A stretch of DNA of 64,000 nucleotides from Arsenophonus sp048493715 (GCA_048493715.1 JBGDCZ010000003.1:1-64000); one strand, 5' to 3'; counted from the stretch's first letter, positions 8,750 through 19,055 are shown. The notes: a model not told the origin generated them from the letters alone. Translations and numbers: made by a program.

Positions 8750-9845
8750 TTAATTAAATCCTATGCCATAACGAACAAAGCATGGTTTTACAACCTGAAC
8801 TGGTATCTCATGTTTTTTTTATTTGCACAACCGCTTGTGTTCCAATATTTCGTAGTACTCGTGCTAAAGCAATACTTAAACCAAGCGTTGGAGAAAATGT
8901 GCCACTGGTAATGATACCTTCAGACAACTTACCTGCTGGATCAATAAAACGAACCGGCAAATCAGCTTGCAATATTCCTCTATCACGCATCACTAAACCA
9001 ACTAATTTTTCTGTACCTATCTGACGTTGTCTTTCTAGTGCATCTCGACCGATAAAACAGCGCCCTTCCGGTTGCTAGGCAATTGACCATTCCATATTAG
9101 CTGACAGTGGTGATACCGTTTCGCTCATTTCTTGTCCATAAAGATTCGTGCCTGCTTTCAAGCGAAGAGTACCCCGTGCCGTCAATCCTACCGGCTTAAT
9201 CCCCAAATAAAGTAATTTTTGCCAAAAATTGACAGCATGTTCTTTTGACATTGCTATATCATAGCCTAATTCGCTAGTGTAACCTAAATTAGTAATAAAC
9301 CATTTATCTATTTGTTTACCATAGAAAAATTGCATATCTACCACTATTGCTTTCTGCCGCTCATTAAGCAGAGATTGCACTTTCTGTTGAGCATTAGGTC
9401 CCTGTATGGCGATTAATGCCAAATCGTCACGTACTTGAACATTAATAAGGTAATTTTCCGTATGCTGATAAGCCAAGCTAAGTCTTTTTGCCGAGTGGCA
9501 GAATTAGCAATTAAACGATAGTGGTCATAATTAAAATAGTAGACAACTAAATCATCGATCACACCACCAGATGCATTTAACATACCACTATAGAGTACTT
9601 CACCAGGTTCTGTCAGTTTTACAACATCATTTGCTAATAAATAACGTAGAAAATCACGGCACAATTCCCCATGCAGATCAATAATTGTCAAATGAGAAAT
9701 ATCAAACGTACCAGCTGCAGTACGAACAGCATGATGTTCATCAATGGAGGGAACCGTAATGCAATGACATCCAACCATGAAAATCGATCATAGTCACATT
9801 ACACGCTAAATGCTGCTCATATAATGAAGTTTGTTTTACTGTCAT
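8750..9845 (-). pseudogene. gcvT: Aminomethyltransferase (glycine cleavage T protein), broken
   Basis: From the ATG at 9845 (MTVKQTSLYEQH) to the TAA at 8750 the whole GcvT sequence can be followed with at least three frame breaks (near 9770, near 9475 and in the A/T homopolymer near 8815) and one nonsense codon: the Trp of the family's TIAWEP is a TAG near 9075. Conserved parts include SGMLNASGGVIDDLVVYYF, IQGPNAQ and EGIITSGTFSPTLG. GcvT transfers the aminomethyl carbon to tetrahydrofolate. gcvH and gcvP are missing downstream, so the glycine cleavage pathway is lost at this locus. Confidence 0.95.
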
Positions 9846-10057
9846 TGTGCTGTTTTCCTTATTAATATGTATAGACAAATTAAGTTGTTAAAGCAAAATA
9901 CTTATGGCTAAAGTAAGAGAATTCATCATAAAAACAGCGGATATAAACTAGGCAAAACAATAAAAAAGCAGCAAAAATGAAATAGATTAAGATAAATATT
10001 TCAAACTGATAGAACCATTCCCTATAAACGATAGATTTAGAGGAATACGCTAATATG

Positions 10058-11293
10058 TTAAAGTATTTCTGAGGAATTGGTTGTGCTCTGAGCTAACCAC
10101 TCCGGCATATCATGTACTCCTAGTGCATAATTCAGCAACTTTGGCTTTATAACTGGTAGCTTATTAGTTAGCAGCAAACCCACGTCACGAAAAATTTTTT
10201 TCATTGGATTATCGCCATCAAATAATTGACGCAATCCTTGCATACTGGCCAACATCAATACAGCACTATATTTGCGTTTGCGTTCATAACGCTGTAAATA
10301 AAGATATTGACCAATATCTTTACCTGTTGTATTCAAACGCCGCAATTGTCCAATCAACTCAGCAACATCCATAAAGCCTAAATTTACCCCTTGCCCGGCT
10401 AATGGGTGTATTATGTGCGCGGCATCACCTAACAAAGCTATGCGCTGACCGGCAAAATTTCGTGCATACTGACCAATCAGTGGAAAAATCTGACGTTGAC
10501 TAATTAACTGACAGAAACCGAGACGCATATCTAAAGCAACGCTTAACTCTTTTTCAAACACAGTAACATCTAAATCTAGGCGTCTACACGCTTGCATTGC
10601 TGGCAACGACCAAACAATTGAGCAAAGATGAGGATCGTGTAAAGGTAAGAATGCTAAAATGCTATCACTATGAAAAGATTGACGAGCGGTATGCATATGG
10701 GGTATTTCAGTCCGAATAATGGCGACTAATGCAGTATGTTCATAGTCCCAGAATGTTACTGGAATATCAGCTTTTTCCCTTAACCATGATTTAGCGCCAT
10801 CTGCACCAACGACTAATCGTGCCGACACCATCTGCTCATTATCAAAAGTCATAAATACTTCATTCTCACCCCAAATAACTTTTTTCAAAATATTATCGGT
10901 TAATAAAGTAATATCAGCGCTTGATTGAGCGAGTTGCCATAGAGATCCACGCATGATCGAATTTTCAATAATATGTCCGAGATAAGGTAGAGAATAGTCT
11001 TTAGCATCAAATCGAATATGGCCAAAGCTATCCTGCTGCCAAACCTCCATCTGCTGATAAATAGCGACTCGTTTTTGCACGATTGTCTGCCAAACACCTA
11101 AATAATCGAGCAATTTCTGACTCGCAGCATTAATGGCAGACACCCTGAGTGAAGGCTCTTCTTGCTGATCAAATTGATGTTGTGGGGGACAATTTTCAAT
11201 AACGGCAATTCTCATACCACAGCCCTGTAATCCACAAGCCAGAGTCAGCCCAACCATACCACCACCCACAATAACCACATCAAACGATTGCAT
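10058..11293 (-). CDS. ubiI: 2-octaprenylphenol hydroxylase UbiI (VisC)
   Basis: FAD-dependent aromatic hydroxylase that adds the C5 hydroxyl in ubiquinone synthesis. It has the dinucleotide-binding GGGMVGLTLA near residue 10, the DG motif VVGADGAKSWLR near residue 160 and the second FAD motif LLGDAAHIIHPLAGQGVNLG near residue 295. The length is 411, against 400 in E. coli. It lies 26 bp downstream of ubiH in the same direction, and both belong to a likely pepP-ubiH-ubiI operon. Its E. coli neighbour downstream, gcvT, is broken here. Confidence 0.95.
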   Translation of the reverse strand: MQSFDVVIVGGGMVGLTLACGLQGCGMRIAVIENCPPQHQFDQQEEPSLRVSAINAASQKLLDYLGVWQTIVQKRVAIYQQMEVWQQDSFGHIRFDAKDYSLPYLGHIIENSIMRGSLWQLAQSSADITLLTDNILKKVIWGENEVFMTFDNEQMVSARLVVGADGAKSWLREKADIPVTFWDYEHTALVAIIRTEIPHMHTARQSFHSDSILAFLPLHDPHLCSIVWSLPAMQACRRLDLDVTVFEKELSVALDMRLGFCQLISQRQIFPLIGQYARNFAGQRIALLGDAAHIIHPLAGQGVNLGFMDVAELIGQLRRLNTTGKDIGQYLYLQRYERKRKYSAVLMLASMQGLRQLFDGDNPMKKIFRDVGLLLTNKLPVIKPKLLNYALGVHDMPEWLAQSTTNSSEIL

Positions 11294-11319
11294 AGTTAAA
11301 ATATTCCTTCCTTAAAAGG

Positions 11320-12498
11320 TTAGAGATGAAAAGATTGTCCCATCGCTTGGCGGGCTAAAATGTCACGTATAAGTGGTAGTGTTTCCATGGCCATTAATCC
11401 AACATTACGGCCAATAGCAAAAATCAGATGATTATTGGCAAATAAATGAACTAGATTATCGGTTAACTTTATAGTGCTTTGACGATCATCGGTGCGCCGC
11501 ATTTGATACTGCATAAGCACGGAATAAGCACCAATATCACCACCATGATTGGCTACTTCGCTAATTATATTGGCAAGTACCATCACATCACGCATACCAA
11601 GATTAAAACCCTGACCAGCAATAGGATGTAAAGTTTGTGCCGCATTGCCAACCAAAGCAAGCCGATGGCTAATTAGTCTTTTGGTTTGAGAAAGCAACAA
11701 GGGAAAACAGTAACGTTGGCTAACTGCCTTAATTTCACCTAACCGCCAGCCAAACCATTTTTGTAATTCTGCGATAAATTGGTTATCACACCACTGCATA
11801 ATATGTAGCTGTTTTTCCACTGGGTGACACCAAACCAACGAACTACGCCCTTTAGACATAGGTAACATTGCTAATGGACCATATTGGGTAAAACGCTCAA
11901 AGGCTCGCCCGTGTGGCGCTGCACTGGTCAAAACATTAGCAATAACTGCACATTGTTGGTAAGACTCTCGCTGCCATTCAATTTGACCAGCTTTACCTAT
12001 CATGGAATAGCTACCATCAGCAGCAACTAATAACTGTCCGGTTAAAACTTTACCTCTCGTTAATTTGACTGACACATGGTCAATAGAGCGCTCAACCGCA
12101 ATAACTTCATCAGGACAATATAACTCAACATCCGGCGTTTTTTTCAGCTGCTCAAATAAGTAATTTCCTACCTCATGCAATTCAATCACATAACCGAGTG
12201 CAGGCAGGGAATAATCTTTGGCATTGATATTTACTGCGCCAGCATGTCCATATTCAGAGACAAGAATGTCAGTAATTGGCGTCACATACTTTTTTAATCC
12301 ATGCCATATACCAATTTGATTAAACTGTTGGCAAGTGCCATAAGCCAGTGCAATTGTTCTGGAATCAAAACCAGGATGTGCCTTATCAGGTAAACTGGCT
12401 TCAATTAATGAAACTTGAACCTTTCCCTGACTTAAGGCGGAAATAGCAAGTGCTAATGACGCCCCTGCCATGCCACCACCAACAATAATCACTTTCAT
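11320..12498 (-). CDS. ubiH: 2-octaprenyl-6-methoxyphenol hydroxylase
   Basis: FAD-dependent hydroxylase for the C1 position of the ubiquinone ring. It has the N-terminal GGGMAGASLALA, the DG motif VAADGSYSMIGK and the FAD motif LVGNAAQTLHPIAGQGFNLG, where GN replaces the GD of ubiI as is usual for UbiH. Its 392 residues equal the E. coli length. It lies 18 bp after pepP. Confidence 0.96.
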   Translation of the reverse strand: MKVIIVGGGMAGASLALAISALSQGKVQVSLIEASLPDKAHPGFDSRTIALAYGTCQQFNQIGIWHGLKKYVTPITDILVSEYGHAGAVNINAKDYSLPALGYVIELHEVGNYLFEQLKKTPDVELYCPDEVIAVERSIDHVSVKLTRGKVLTGQLLVAADGSYSMIGKAGQIEWQRESYQQCAVIANVLTSAAPHGRAFERFTQYGPLAMLPMSKGRSSLVWCHPVEKQLHIMQWCDNQFIAELQKWFGWRLGEIKAVSQRYCFPLLLSQTKRLISHRLALVGNAAQTLHPIAGQGFNLGMRDVMVLANIISEVANHGGDIGAYSVLMQYQMRRTDDRQSTIKLTDNLVHLFANNHLIFAIGRNVGLMAMETLPLIRDILARQAMGQSFHL

Positions 12499-12516
12499 CT
12501 TCTCAAATACCTATGC

Positions 12517-13827
12517 CTACTTAGCTGCAGCCATTAGTGCTTCTATTGCTTGCGGATCTTTAATAACAGCAGCGGTCAGGTTTTCATTGCCATCTTCGGT
12601 GATCACTATATCATCTTCAATACGGATACCAATTCCTCGATAGGCTTCAGGTACATCAGCATCCGGTGCAATATAAAGCCCAGGTTCAACGGTCAGTACC
12701 ATACCAGGTTCTAATTGACGATCTCGATTGTGACCATAATCACCAACATCATGCACATCAAGCCCTAACCAATGACTTAAGCCATGCATAAAAAAAGGTA
12801 GGTGAGCTTTACTTTCGATTAGTTTATCTACCTCACCTTGCAAAATACCTAATTTAACTAAACCTTCGATCTTAATTTTTATAACCGCCGTCATTACTTC
12901 ATGAATAGTGACGCCTGGTCGGTATAAGGTTAAAGCCGTATTTAATGCCGTTAATACAATGTCATAAATTTCACGCTGTGGTTGACTAAATTTACCATTG
13001 ACTGGAAAGGTACGAGTAATATCACTCGCATAACCTTGATATTCTGCTCCTGCATCAACCAAGACTAAATCCCCCGCCTTCATCACAGCATCATTTTCTA
13101 TATAATGCAAAACACAAGCATTTTCCCCGCTGCCAACAATGGTCGTATAAGCGGGCGATTTTGCGCCTTGACTGGCAAACTGATGCTCAATTTCTGCAGC
13201 TATTTGATATTCATACATCTCAGGTTGGCAGGTTTTCATCGCTCTAAGATGTGCCTCGGCAGAAATCTTACTAGCTTGACGCATTAGAGCAAGCTCTTCA
13301 GCTGATTTAAATAACCGCATTTCGTGTAGCATTGGCCGCCAGTCGATCTGCACAGTCGGTGCTTTTAATTTTTGCCGACTACCTTGCCTTAACCGATTAA
13401 GTGCTGAAATAACAATATCATCCGCGTAGGCAAATTCACTTTGCGCATGATAAATAATTTCTAAACCATTTAATAACTGATAAAGTTGTTCATTAATTTT
13501 AGTAAACGGGAATGCCTGGTCAACACCTAATTTTGCAATCGTAGCTTGCTGCCCTAAACGTCGACCAAACCAGGTCTCCATCGCTTTATCACGCTCGCGA
13601 TTAAAAAGTATAGTCTTATTAGAAGTTTCATTATATTTAATGATAACCAACGTCGCGTCTGGCTCACTAAAACCAGTTAAGTACAGAAAATCACTCTGTT
13701 GCCGATAGGGATATTCACAATCAGCATTACGCTGTGCAGGCTGAGCGGCAAAAAAGATAGCCGCGCTGGCAGGTGCCATTTTTTCTAATAACATACGACG
13801 ACGAGATATAAATGGTTGTTGAGTCAT
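12517..13827 (-). CDS. pepP: Xaa-Pro aminopeptidase P
   Basis: Metallopeptidase that removes N-terminal residues preceding proline. Two-metal ligands are visible: Asp in LVDAGAEYQGYASDITRTFPV, His in FFMHGLSHWLGLDVHD, and Glu in VEPGLYIAPD and GIGIRIEDDIVIT. The start MTQQPFISRRRM is preferred over one six codons earlier because GGGAGAAGG lies just upstream and it matches the start of the E. coli protein. The length is 436, against 441 in E. coli. It is followed closely by ubiH and ubiI. Confidence 0.96.
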   Translation of the reverse strand: MTQQPFISRRRMLLEKMAPASAAIFFAAQPAQRNADCEYPYRQQSDFLYLTGFSEPDATLVIIKYNETSNKTILFNRERDKAMETWFGRRLGQQATIAKLGVDQAFPFTKINEQLYQLLNGLEIIYHAQSEFAYADDIVISALNRLRQGSRQKLKAPTVQIDWRPMLHEMRLFKSAEELALMRQASKISAEAHLRAMKTCQPEMYEYQIAAEIEHQFASQGAKSPAYTTIVGSGENACVLHYIENDAVMKAGDLVLVDAGAEYQGYASDITRTFPVNGKFSQPQREIYDIVLTALNTALTLYRPGVTIHEVMTAVIKIKIEGLVKLGILQGEVDKLIESKAHLPFFMHGLSHWLGLDVHDVGDYGHNRDRQLEPGMVLTVEPGLYIAPDADVPEAYRGIGIRIEDDIVITEDGNENLTAAVIKDPQAIEALMAAAK

Positions 13828-13879
13828 GCCTTCTCCCGAAAGCAACTAAGCCATAGAATAAGAGAGAATATTATACCTA

Positions 13880-14455
13880 TCAATGTAAAGTTGGTTTATC
13901 ATTTTTTGATTTCCCTCGACGATTTTTCACCTCCGTAAAGGCAATAAAACAGAGCTGAACCGCTACCTTAACATACTCAATGATCTCTTCCAGCGTCTGT
14001 TCTAACTCATTTTGATCTTCATTTTTGTCATAACCCAACATACCAATATTGAGTAAATCTGTAACAAGTTCATTTAATTCTTTTTTTTCCATGAGCTTAG
14101 GTTGCTTAACCCCCAAACCTAATAAAAAATGGTTAACCCAGTCCGCTAAAGCATTAGCCCGCTCAAACACGCTACAATCCTCTGGTAATAGCAGATTAAA
14201 AGTGAAGTCATTATTATCTAAAGATGCAAAGGTAAAGTCATAAAGTTCACGTAGCGGATTAGTCAATATCTGTGAAAAAGCTAATCCTCCATTAGTTAGC
14301 TCATAAAGCAACCTTTTCCAGTTACAATCATGATTGCCTCCACAAATTAGGCCAGTAATTAAGCCGTACATTTCCGCAGCTGTTAAAGCAACATTCTGTT
14401 GTTGCAATAGTAGCTCAAGAGTTTGATAATTAGGTAAAGATTTCTGTATTGGCAT
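13880..14455 (-). CDS. ygfB: UPF0149 family protein YgfB
   Basis: All-helical conserved protein (191 residues) with the family's MYGLITGLICGG near residue 30 and FLLGLGV near residue 110. The C-terminal tail is basic. Its role is poorly defined in Enterobacterales. It lies 52 bp upstream of pepP and is divergent from zapA, exactly as in E. coli. Confidence 0.93.
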   Translation of the reverse strand: MPIQKSLPNYQTLELLLQQQNVALTAAEMYGLITGLICGGNHDCNWKRLLYELTNGGLAFSQILTNPLRELYDFTFASLDNNDFTFNLLLPEDCSVFERANALADWVNHFLLGLGVKQPKLMEKKELNELVTDLLNIGMLGYDKNEDQNELEQTLEEIIEYVKVAVQLCFIAFTEVKNRRGKSKNDKPTLH

Positions 14456-14638
14456 GTCTGCTCAGTTACGTTAATAATATGGATTTGTAATATGCTACCA
14501 TCAATGACGGTCGCTATACTAGATAAGTGCACAAATTGCACATAATTACTCATAATTATTCTGATAGCATCAATAGAATTATGGGCAGCGAAATGTTACC
14601 ACCATATTTCCGTCTCCCCACTTAATCAGGAAGGTATA

Positions 14639-14968
14639 ATGTCTGCACAACCTGTTGATATTCAAATTTTAGGACGAACATTAAGGGTTAATTGCCCTAA
14701 AGAACAACAAGATGCCTTAAAATCATCTGCGGCTGAGCTTGAGCAACGCCTAAAAGATCTAAAAAACCGAACTGGCGTCACAAATACCGAACAACTTATT
14801 TTTATTGTGGCATTAAACACTTGCCACGAGCTTGCTCAAGAAAAAATCAAAACACAAGACTACACTGATAATATGGAACAAAAGATCCGAGTATTACAAC
14901 AAACGATCGAACAGGCATTGCAAGAGCAAGTACGCATCACTGGACGAACAATTACTCCGTTAGAATAA
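14639..14968 (+). CDS. zapA: Cell division protein ZapA
   Basis: Small FtsZ-associated protein (109 residues) that bundles FtsZ filaments at the Z ring. The N-terminal globular part has VDIQILGRTLRVNCPKEQQ, and residues about 75-100 form a coiled coil. The ATG has a strong ribosome site, AGGAAGGTATA. It is followed directly by the 6S RNA gene, an arrangement conserved in the order. Confidence 0.96.
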   Translation: MSAQPVDIQILGRTLRVNCPKEQQDALKSSAAELEQRLKDLKNRTGVTNTEQLIFIVALNTCHELAQEKIKTQDYTDNMEQKIRVLQQTIEQALQEQVRITGRTITPLE

Positions 14969-15030
14969 AATAGCTGGACAAATCAACATTAGTACCAAAA
15001 TAGAGTAAGAATAAGTTGCTTTCTTATTTA

Positions 15031-15059
15031 CTTTCATACAATAGAGATTAAGGTATAGT
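15031..15059 (+). promoter_or_regulatory. Probable ssrS promoter
   Basis: TATAGT at 15054-15059 lies six bases before the inferred 6S RNA start at 15065. A weak -35-like CTTTCA at 15031-15036 is 17 bp upstream of it. The -10 is convincing and the -35 is poor. Confidence 0.55.
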
Positions 15060-15064
15060 TTAGG

Positions 15065-15264
15065 ATTCTCTGAGATGCTCGTCAGCGGGTGAGTCCCCTA
15101 AGCCGATATTTCAAACAACTAGAATGTGGATATCTGTTTATGGTGTGCATGCCTGGTCAGCTAGAGAAAACCTAGCCACCAGGAAGCCTAAAGTTAACGA
15201 TGCTACGTTCATCTTGAACCCCGGGTTCAAGGGTTTACAGCGAGCACCAGCATCTTGGAGGTTC
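15065..15264 (+). ncRNA. ssrS: 6S RNA
   Basis: 6S RNA binds the sigma-70 RNA polymerase holoenzyme by mimicking an open promoter. The 5' end CTCTGAGATG pairs with the 3' end CATCTTGGAG to close the terminal stem. Other blocks shared with E. coli are GAGTCCCCTAAGCCGATATT, AGAATGTGG, GAGCATG-like GTGCATGCCTGGTC and TTGAACCCCGGGTTCAAGG. The length is about 200 nt, against 184 in E. coli. It lies between zapA and fau (ygfA), the conserved location, and is presumably co-transcribed with fau. Ends are set by comparison and may be off by a few bases. Confidence 0.95.
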
Positions 15265-15396
15265 TTAATTGGCAATACCAATACGCTGATGATATTGATA
15301 TTCAAAGTATTCCACTCCAACAACTAGCTAAAATTTGTACTAAGAACAATAACAGCCGTGTTATTTCATCCCACTAAATTAATTATCCCAAATTTT

Positions 15397-15987
15397 ATGT
15401 CTAACAATTTAAGCAAGCGACAGAAAATTATCCGTCAAACCATTCGACAATATCGGCAACAATTAACATACCAACAACAAAATAGCGCGGCCGATAAAAT
15501 AACTCGCCTTGTGTTAGAACACGAACTAATAAGTTCGGCATCCCATTTCGGGTTATTTCTGCCATTTGATGGCGAAATCAATACTCAATTATTAATTAAA
15601 AACCTTTGGGCTCAGAATAAAAAAATTTACCTGCCCACTTTACATCCCTTTAGCCGTCATCACCTACTATTTCTACACTATCGTGCTGACACGATATTGA
15701 TAAAAAATCGCTTTAATATTGCTGAACCTATCCTTAATGTAGTGGATGTTATGCCAATAGAGCGATTAGATATTTTGTTTGTCCCTTTAGTCGCGTTTGA
15801 TAAACAAGGACAGAGATTGGGAATGGGTGGCGGATTTTATGATAGGCTACTTGCCAATTGGCAAAAAAAACACTTTTATCCGATTGGATTAGCCTATGAT
15901 TGCCAATTGGTTGATAAAATTCCCACTGCACCGTGGGATATACCATTACCGGAAATTATTACTCCAACGAAAAGGTGGTGCTGGTAA
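15397..15987 (+). CDS. fau: 5-formyltetrahydrofolate cyclo-ligase
   Basis: ATP-dependent enzyme converting 5-formyl-THF to 5,10-methenyl-THF, recycling the inhibitor that forms during one-carbon metabolism. The signature GQRLGMGGGFYDRLL holds the nucleotide-binding glycines. The ATG at 15397 (MSNNLSKRQKIIRQTIR) is chosen; a GTG at 15358 is in frame but would place the start close to the 6S 3' end. The E. coli protein is about 182 residues and begins near the MIRQ equivalent, so an even later start is possible. It lies downstream of ssrS as in E. coli. Confidence 0.92.
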   Translation: MSNNLSKRQKIIRQTIRQYRQQLTYQQQNSAADKITRLVLEHELISSASHFGLFLPFDGEINTQLLIKNLWAQNKKIYLPTLHPFSRHHLLFLHYRADTILIKNRFNIAEPILNVVDVMPIERLDILFVPLVAFDKQGQRLGMGGGFYDRLLANWQKKHFYPIGLAYDCQLVDKIPTAPWDIPLPEIITPTKRWCW

Positions 15988-16002
15988 ATAATTTAAGCGT
16001 GA

Positions 16003-17514
16003 TTAACCACAATCACATAGAAGATCATCAATTATCTTATGGCCAAAATTGTTGTTTACTGGCAATTTTTTACCCTTTACAATGCTCTGTTGTAAAATAG
16101 CAATATTATGAGCATAAGAATTACGATAAACATCGTAGTGACCGTTGCTTCTATTCAAATATATCCGTTTGCCCTGATATTTATTTAAATATTGTTTATG
16201 CTGTTGAATAAAATTTTTTATTTCATCAGCAGAAAGGCTATCGAAAGTTATTTTTATTTTTTTATTAAAAGTTTTTTTATGTGTAATAATTTCTAATTGA
16301 GTTGTTTGTGTTTTCTCATCGATAGCGATAAATTTTATCGTCAATTTTCACGTGCTGTTGATTATCAATAAGTTTGGCTAATGCAATAGTCGAAATTTCA
16401 TTATTGTTGATCAAAAAACGATTTAACTGTTTTTCTTTCTGGCCATTTTGTTGATTAGTAATATTTTTTCTTCTTAACAAAACTTCCCATAGCAAAAGTG
16501 AAATTTCCATCTGCTTGCTTGTCCACATTATAGATAGAAGCAAGCTTATTAAAAAACTCAGCTAATTTTTGTTTTTCTGTGAAATGATAAGCCCCGATAT
16601 TTGTGTCAAATAGGGTAAAATTGGATTATTATTGTTATCATTCTCAATGGTTAGCATCACTGAATGCGCCTTTAAGCCAATGTTTAAATAAATACCATCA
16701 GAATCTAGCTTAAATCTATCGAATATATCAGTGAGAGACTGAAAAGATGTCTCTATCAGACAATAATTGTCTGTTCCAATCTTACTATCATATTCAATAT
16801 TATAGTTAGAAAGAAAAAAATAAATATCTTTGGAATATGTATCAATGATGTTTTTTTAGCCTGGGTAAATTTTAAAATAATATCTTGCATAGATAAAATA
16901 TTTTCTGCTGTACAAATACGTTGCCATTCTACATGAACATCTCTATGCCATTTAAATTGAGCTAACTCAATATCTTGATTAATACTTTCTGCATAAAATT
17001 TACCAATAAAAGAATTAACGTTTTTTTTATCAGAAAAAAGTTTATTATTTCAACAAACCTACATAATATCTTTATTATTTGTATTGATAACTTGCTTAAG
17101 TCTACCCATATTTATTTTAGTAAGTGAAGAATATTTATTAAAAAAATTATGTATATAAATAGCTTTATTAAGTAAATCATTAATTTTAGCATTAGAGTGT
17201 AACTTTTTAGCTTCAATAATGATTTTTTCATAATCATCCATATCATTAGTAATTTTTATATTACTTAATTGATTCAACTCCTTAATTGATTCTAAAAACT
17301 TATAGCCTTGCCCATAACCACCTTGCGCCTACTGACACATGTACATCATAGACAAACCATAACATATTCCTCCATCAATTTGAAAACTCTTATCTATTAA
17401 ATCTAATTTAAAATACTTTTCTTTTAATAACGCTATTTTTTCATTAAAATCTTCATAAATATTTTTAGCTTGAGAAAAAATAACATCGGGATTTTTAATT
17501 CCATTAATTGACAT
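16003..17514 (-). pseudogene. Degraded YopT-like (peptidase C58) cysteine protease effector
   Basis: Starting MSINGIKNPDVIFSQAKN, the reading passes a Cys box, DGGICYGLSMMYM (Cys near 17363), then a His box, YLNIGLKAHSVMLTIEND (His near 16665), then an Asp box, FTLFDTNIGAYHF (Asp near 16606). This Cys-His-Asp order, spacing and FDxNxG context fit family C58 (YopT, LopT, AvrPphB). At least five frame breaks or stops separate the pieces: TAG near 17330, TAG/TGA near 17060, and shifts near 16855, 16620, 16450 and 16335. A further C-terminal region ends SNGHYDVYRNSYAHNIAIL and DDLLCDCG. Known: C58 effectors cleave membrane-anchored host GTPases or kinases. Inferred: a former secreted effector, now dead. 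It is inserted between fau and serA, which are adjacent in E. coli. Confidence 0.7.
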
Positions 17515-17757
17515 AATAATATCCTTTAAATATAAATTACCTAGTTAAAAAAATAAAATTTTAAATAAATTTAAAGTTAAATAAAATCAATAATAAGTGT
17601 TTTTTATAAAATAGTATGAATTGATTATATTCTAACATCTAAAAATAAAATGCTACCAATCAAATATATACTGATTGATCAATAAATCACAAATTATTCA
17701 TTAATCATAGAGAAATATTTTTTCCTGGTTAAATAAATTGATTAGTCAGACAATAAA

Positions 17758-17782
17758 TAAAAATCAGCCCGTTTTACCGGGC
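17758..17782 (-). terminator. serA terminator
   Basis: On the minus strand GCCCG and CGGGC (17778-17782 and 17767-17771) enclose GTAAAA and are followed by TGATTTTTATTT. It lies 32 bp past the serA stop. Confidence 0.75.
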
Positions 17783-17813
17783 AATTTATTGAAAAAGAAA
17801 TTAGTTAAACTTA

Positions 17814-19055
17814 TTAATAAAGAAGGCGTGTCCGAATAGTTCCAGGTAAAGATTTTAATTTTTGTAATAAATTTTTTGCCGTCTTTGCTGTTTGAGAGGT
17901 AATATCAATCACAACATAACCAATATTTCCTGTTGTTTGCAAGTACTGTGCCGCTATATTAATCTCTTCTTCCATAAAGATCTGATTAATACGATTTAAC
18001 ATACCTGGACGATTTTCATGAATATGTAATAAACGATTAGTATCTTCAGTATGGATTGGTAATGAAACCTCAGGGAAATTGACTGCTGATAAGGTAGAAC
18101 CATTATCAGAATATTTCGCTAACTTATTTGCCACTTCATAACTAATATTTTCCTGTGCCTCTTGCGTTGAACCACCTATATGAGGGGTTAAAATGACATT
18201 GTCAAATCCCATCAACGGAGAGCTAAAAGGATCGCCATTACTGGCCGGCTCCTTAGGAAATACATCGATTGCTGCACCTGAGATATGCTGACTTTTCAAT
18301 GCCTCACTTAATTCCGGGATATCAACTATTGTACCACGTGAAGCATTGATCAAAATCGAGCCAGGTTTCATCAAGGTCAGTTGTTCTTTACCAAACATAT
18401 TCTTTGTACTTGGCGTTTCAGGAACATGTAAGCTGACCACATCACTCATATTAAGTAATTCGGTCATAGTAGAAACTTGGCAAGCATTACCTAATGGTAA
18501 CTTATTTTCAATATCGTAGAAATAAACATTCATTCCAATATTTTCAGCTAAGATCCCTAATTGAGTACCAATATGACCATAACCAATGATACCCAATTTT
18601 TTACCCCGTGCTTCGTAGCTTCCTTTAGCTTGTTTATTCCATATTCCACGATGAGCTTGCATACTCGCTTGCGGAATACGACGTAAAAGCAATAATAATT
18701 CGCCAAGTACCATTTCTGCCACAGAACGTGTATTTGAAAAAGGGGCATTAAAAACCGGAATCCCCCGTTTGGCCGCAGCTGTTACATCAACTTGATTAGT
18801 ACCAATGCAAAAACAACCGACGGCAATTAATTTTTTTGCTGCGGCAAAAACCTCTTCGGTAAGATAAGTTCGGGAGCGAATACCGATAAAGTGCACATCA
18901 GGAATAGCTGCGATTAATTCTTTTGTTGATAATGCACCTTCGTGGTACTCAATATTGTTATAACCTGCTGCCCACATATTATTAATTACACTTTGATGCA
19001 CTCCCTCTAAAAGCAAAAATTTAATTTTCTCTTTTTGTAAAGATACGTTAACCAT
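17814..19055 (-). CDS. serA: D-3-phosphoglycerate dehydrogenase
   Basis: First enzyme of serine synthesis, oxidising 3-phosphoglycerate with NAD. The NAD-binding motif is LGIIGYGHIGTQLG near residue 155, catalytic segments are INASRGTIVD and LTPHIGGSTQEAQ, and the C-terminal ACT domain (NRPGMLNRINQIFMEEEIN) binds serine for feedback inhibition. It ends in RTRLLY, like E. coli. The length is 413, against 410. The start MVNVSLQKEKIKFLLLEG aligns with the family. It lies downstream of rpiA in the same direction and has its own terminator. Confidence 0.97.
   Translation of the reverse strand: MVNVSLQKEKIKFLLLEGVHQSVINNMWAAGYNNIEYHEGALSTKELIAAIPDVHFIGIRSRTYLTEEVFAAAKKLIAVGCFCIGTNQVDVTAAAKRGIPVFNAPFSNTRSVAEMVLGELLLLLRRIPQASMQAHRGIWNKQAKGSYEARGKKLGIIGYGHIGTQLGILAENIGMNVYFYDIENKLPLGNACQVSTMTELLNMSDVVSLHVPETPSTKNMFGKEQLTLMKPGSILINASRGTIVDIPELSEALKSQHISGAAIDVFPKEPASNGDPFSSPLMGFDNVILTPHIGGSTQEAQENISYEVANKLAKYSDNGSTLSAVNFPEVSLPIHTEDTNRLLHIHENRPGMLNRINQIFMEEEINIAAQYLQTTGNIGYVVIDITSQTAKTAKNLLQKLKSLPGTIRTRLLY

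Noticed and set aside
15124..15327. Open frames on both strands over the 6S RNA
   Set aside because: The sequence is the structured ssrS RNA; the frames have no recognisable protein and no ribosome site.
15358..15396. Upstream GTG start for fau
   Set aside because: It lacks similarity and a ribosome site; ATG 15397 already exceeds the E. coli start.
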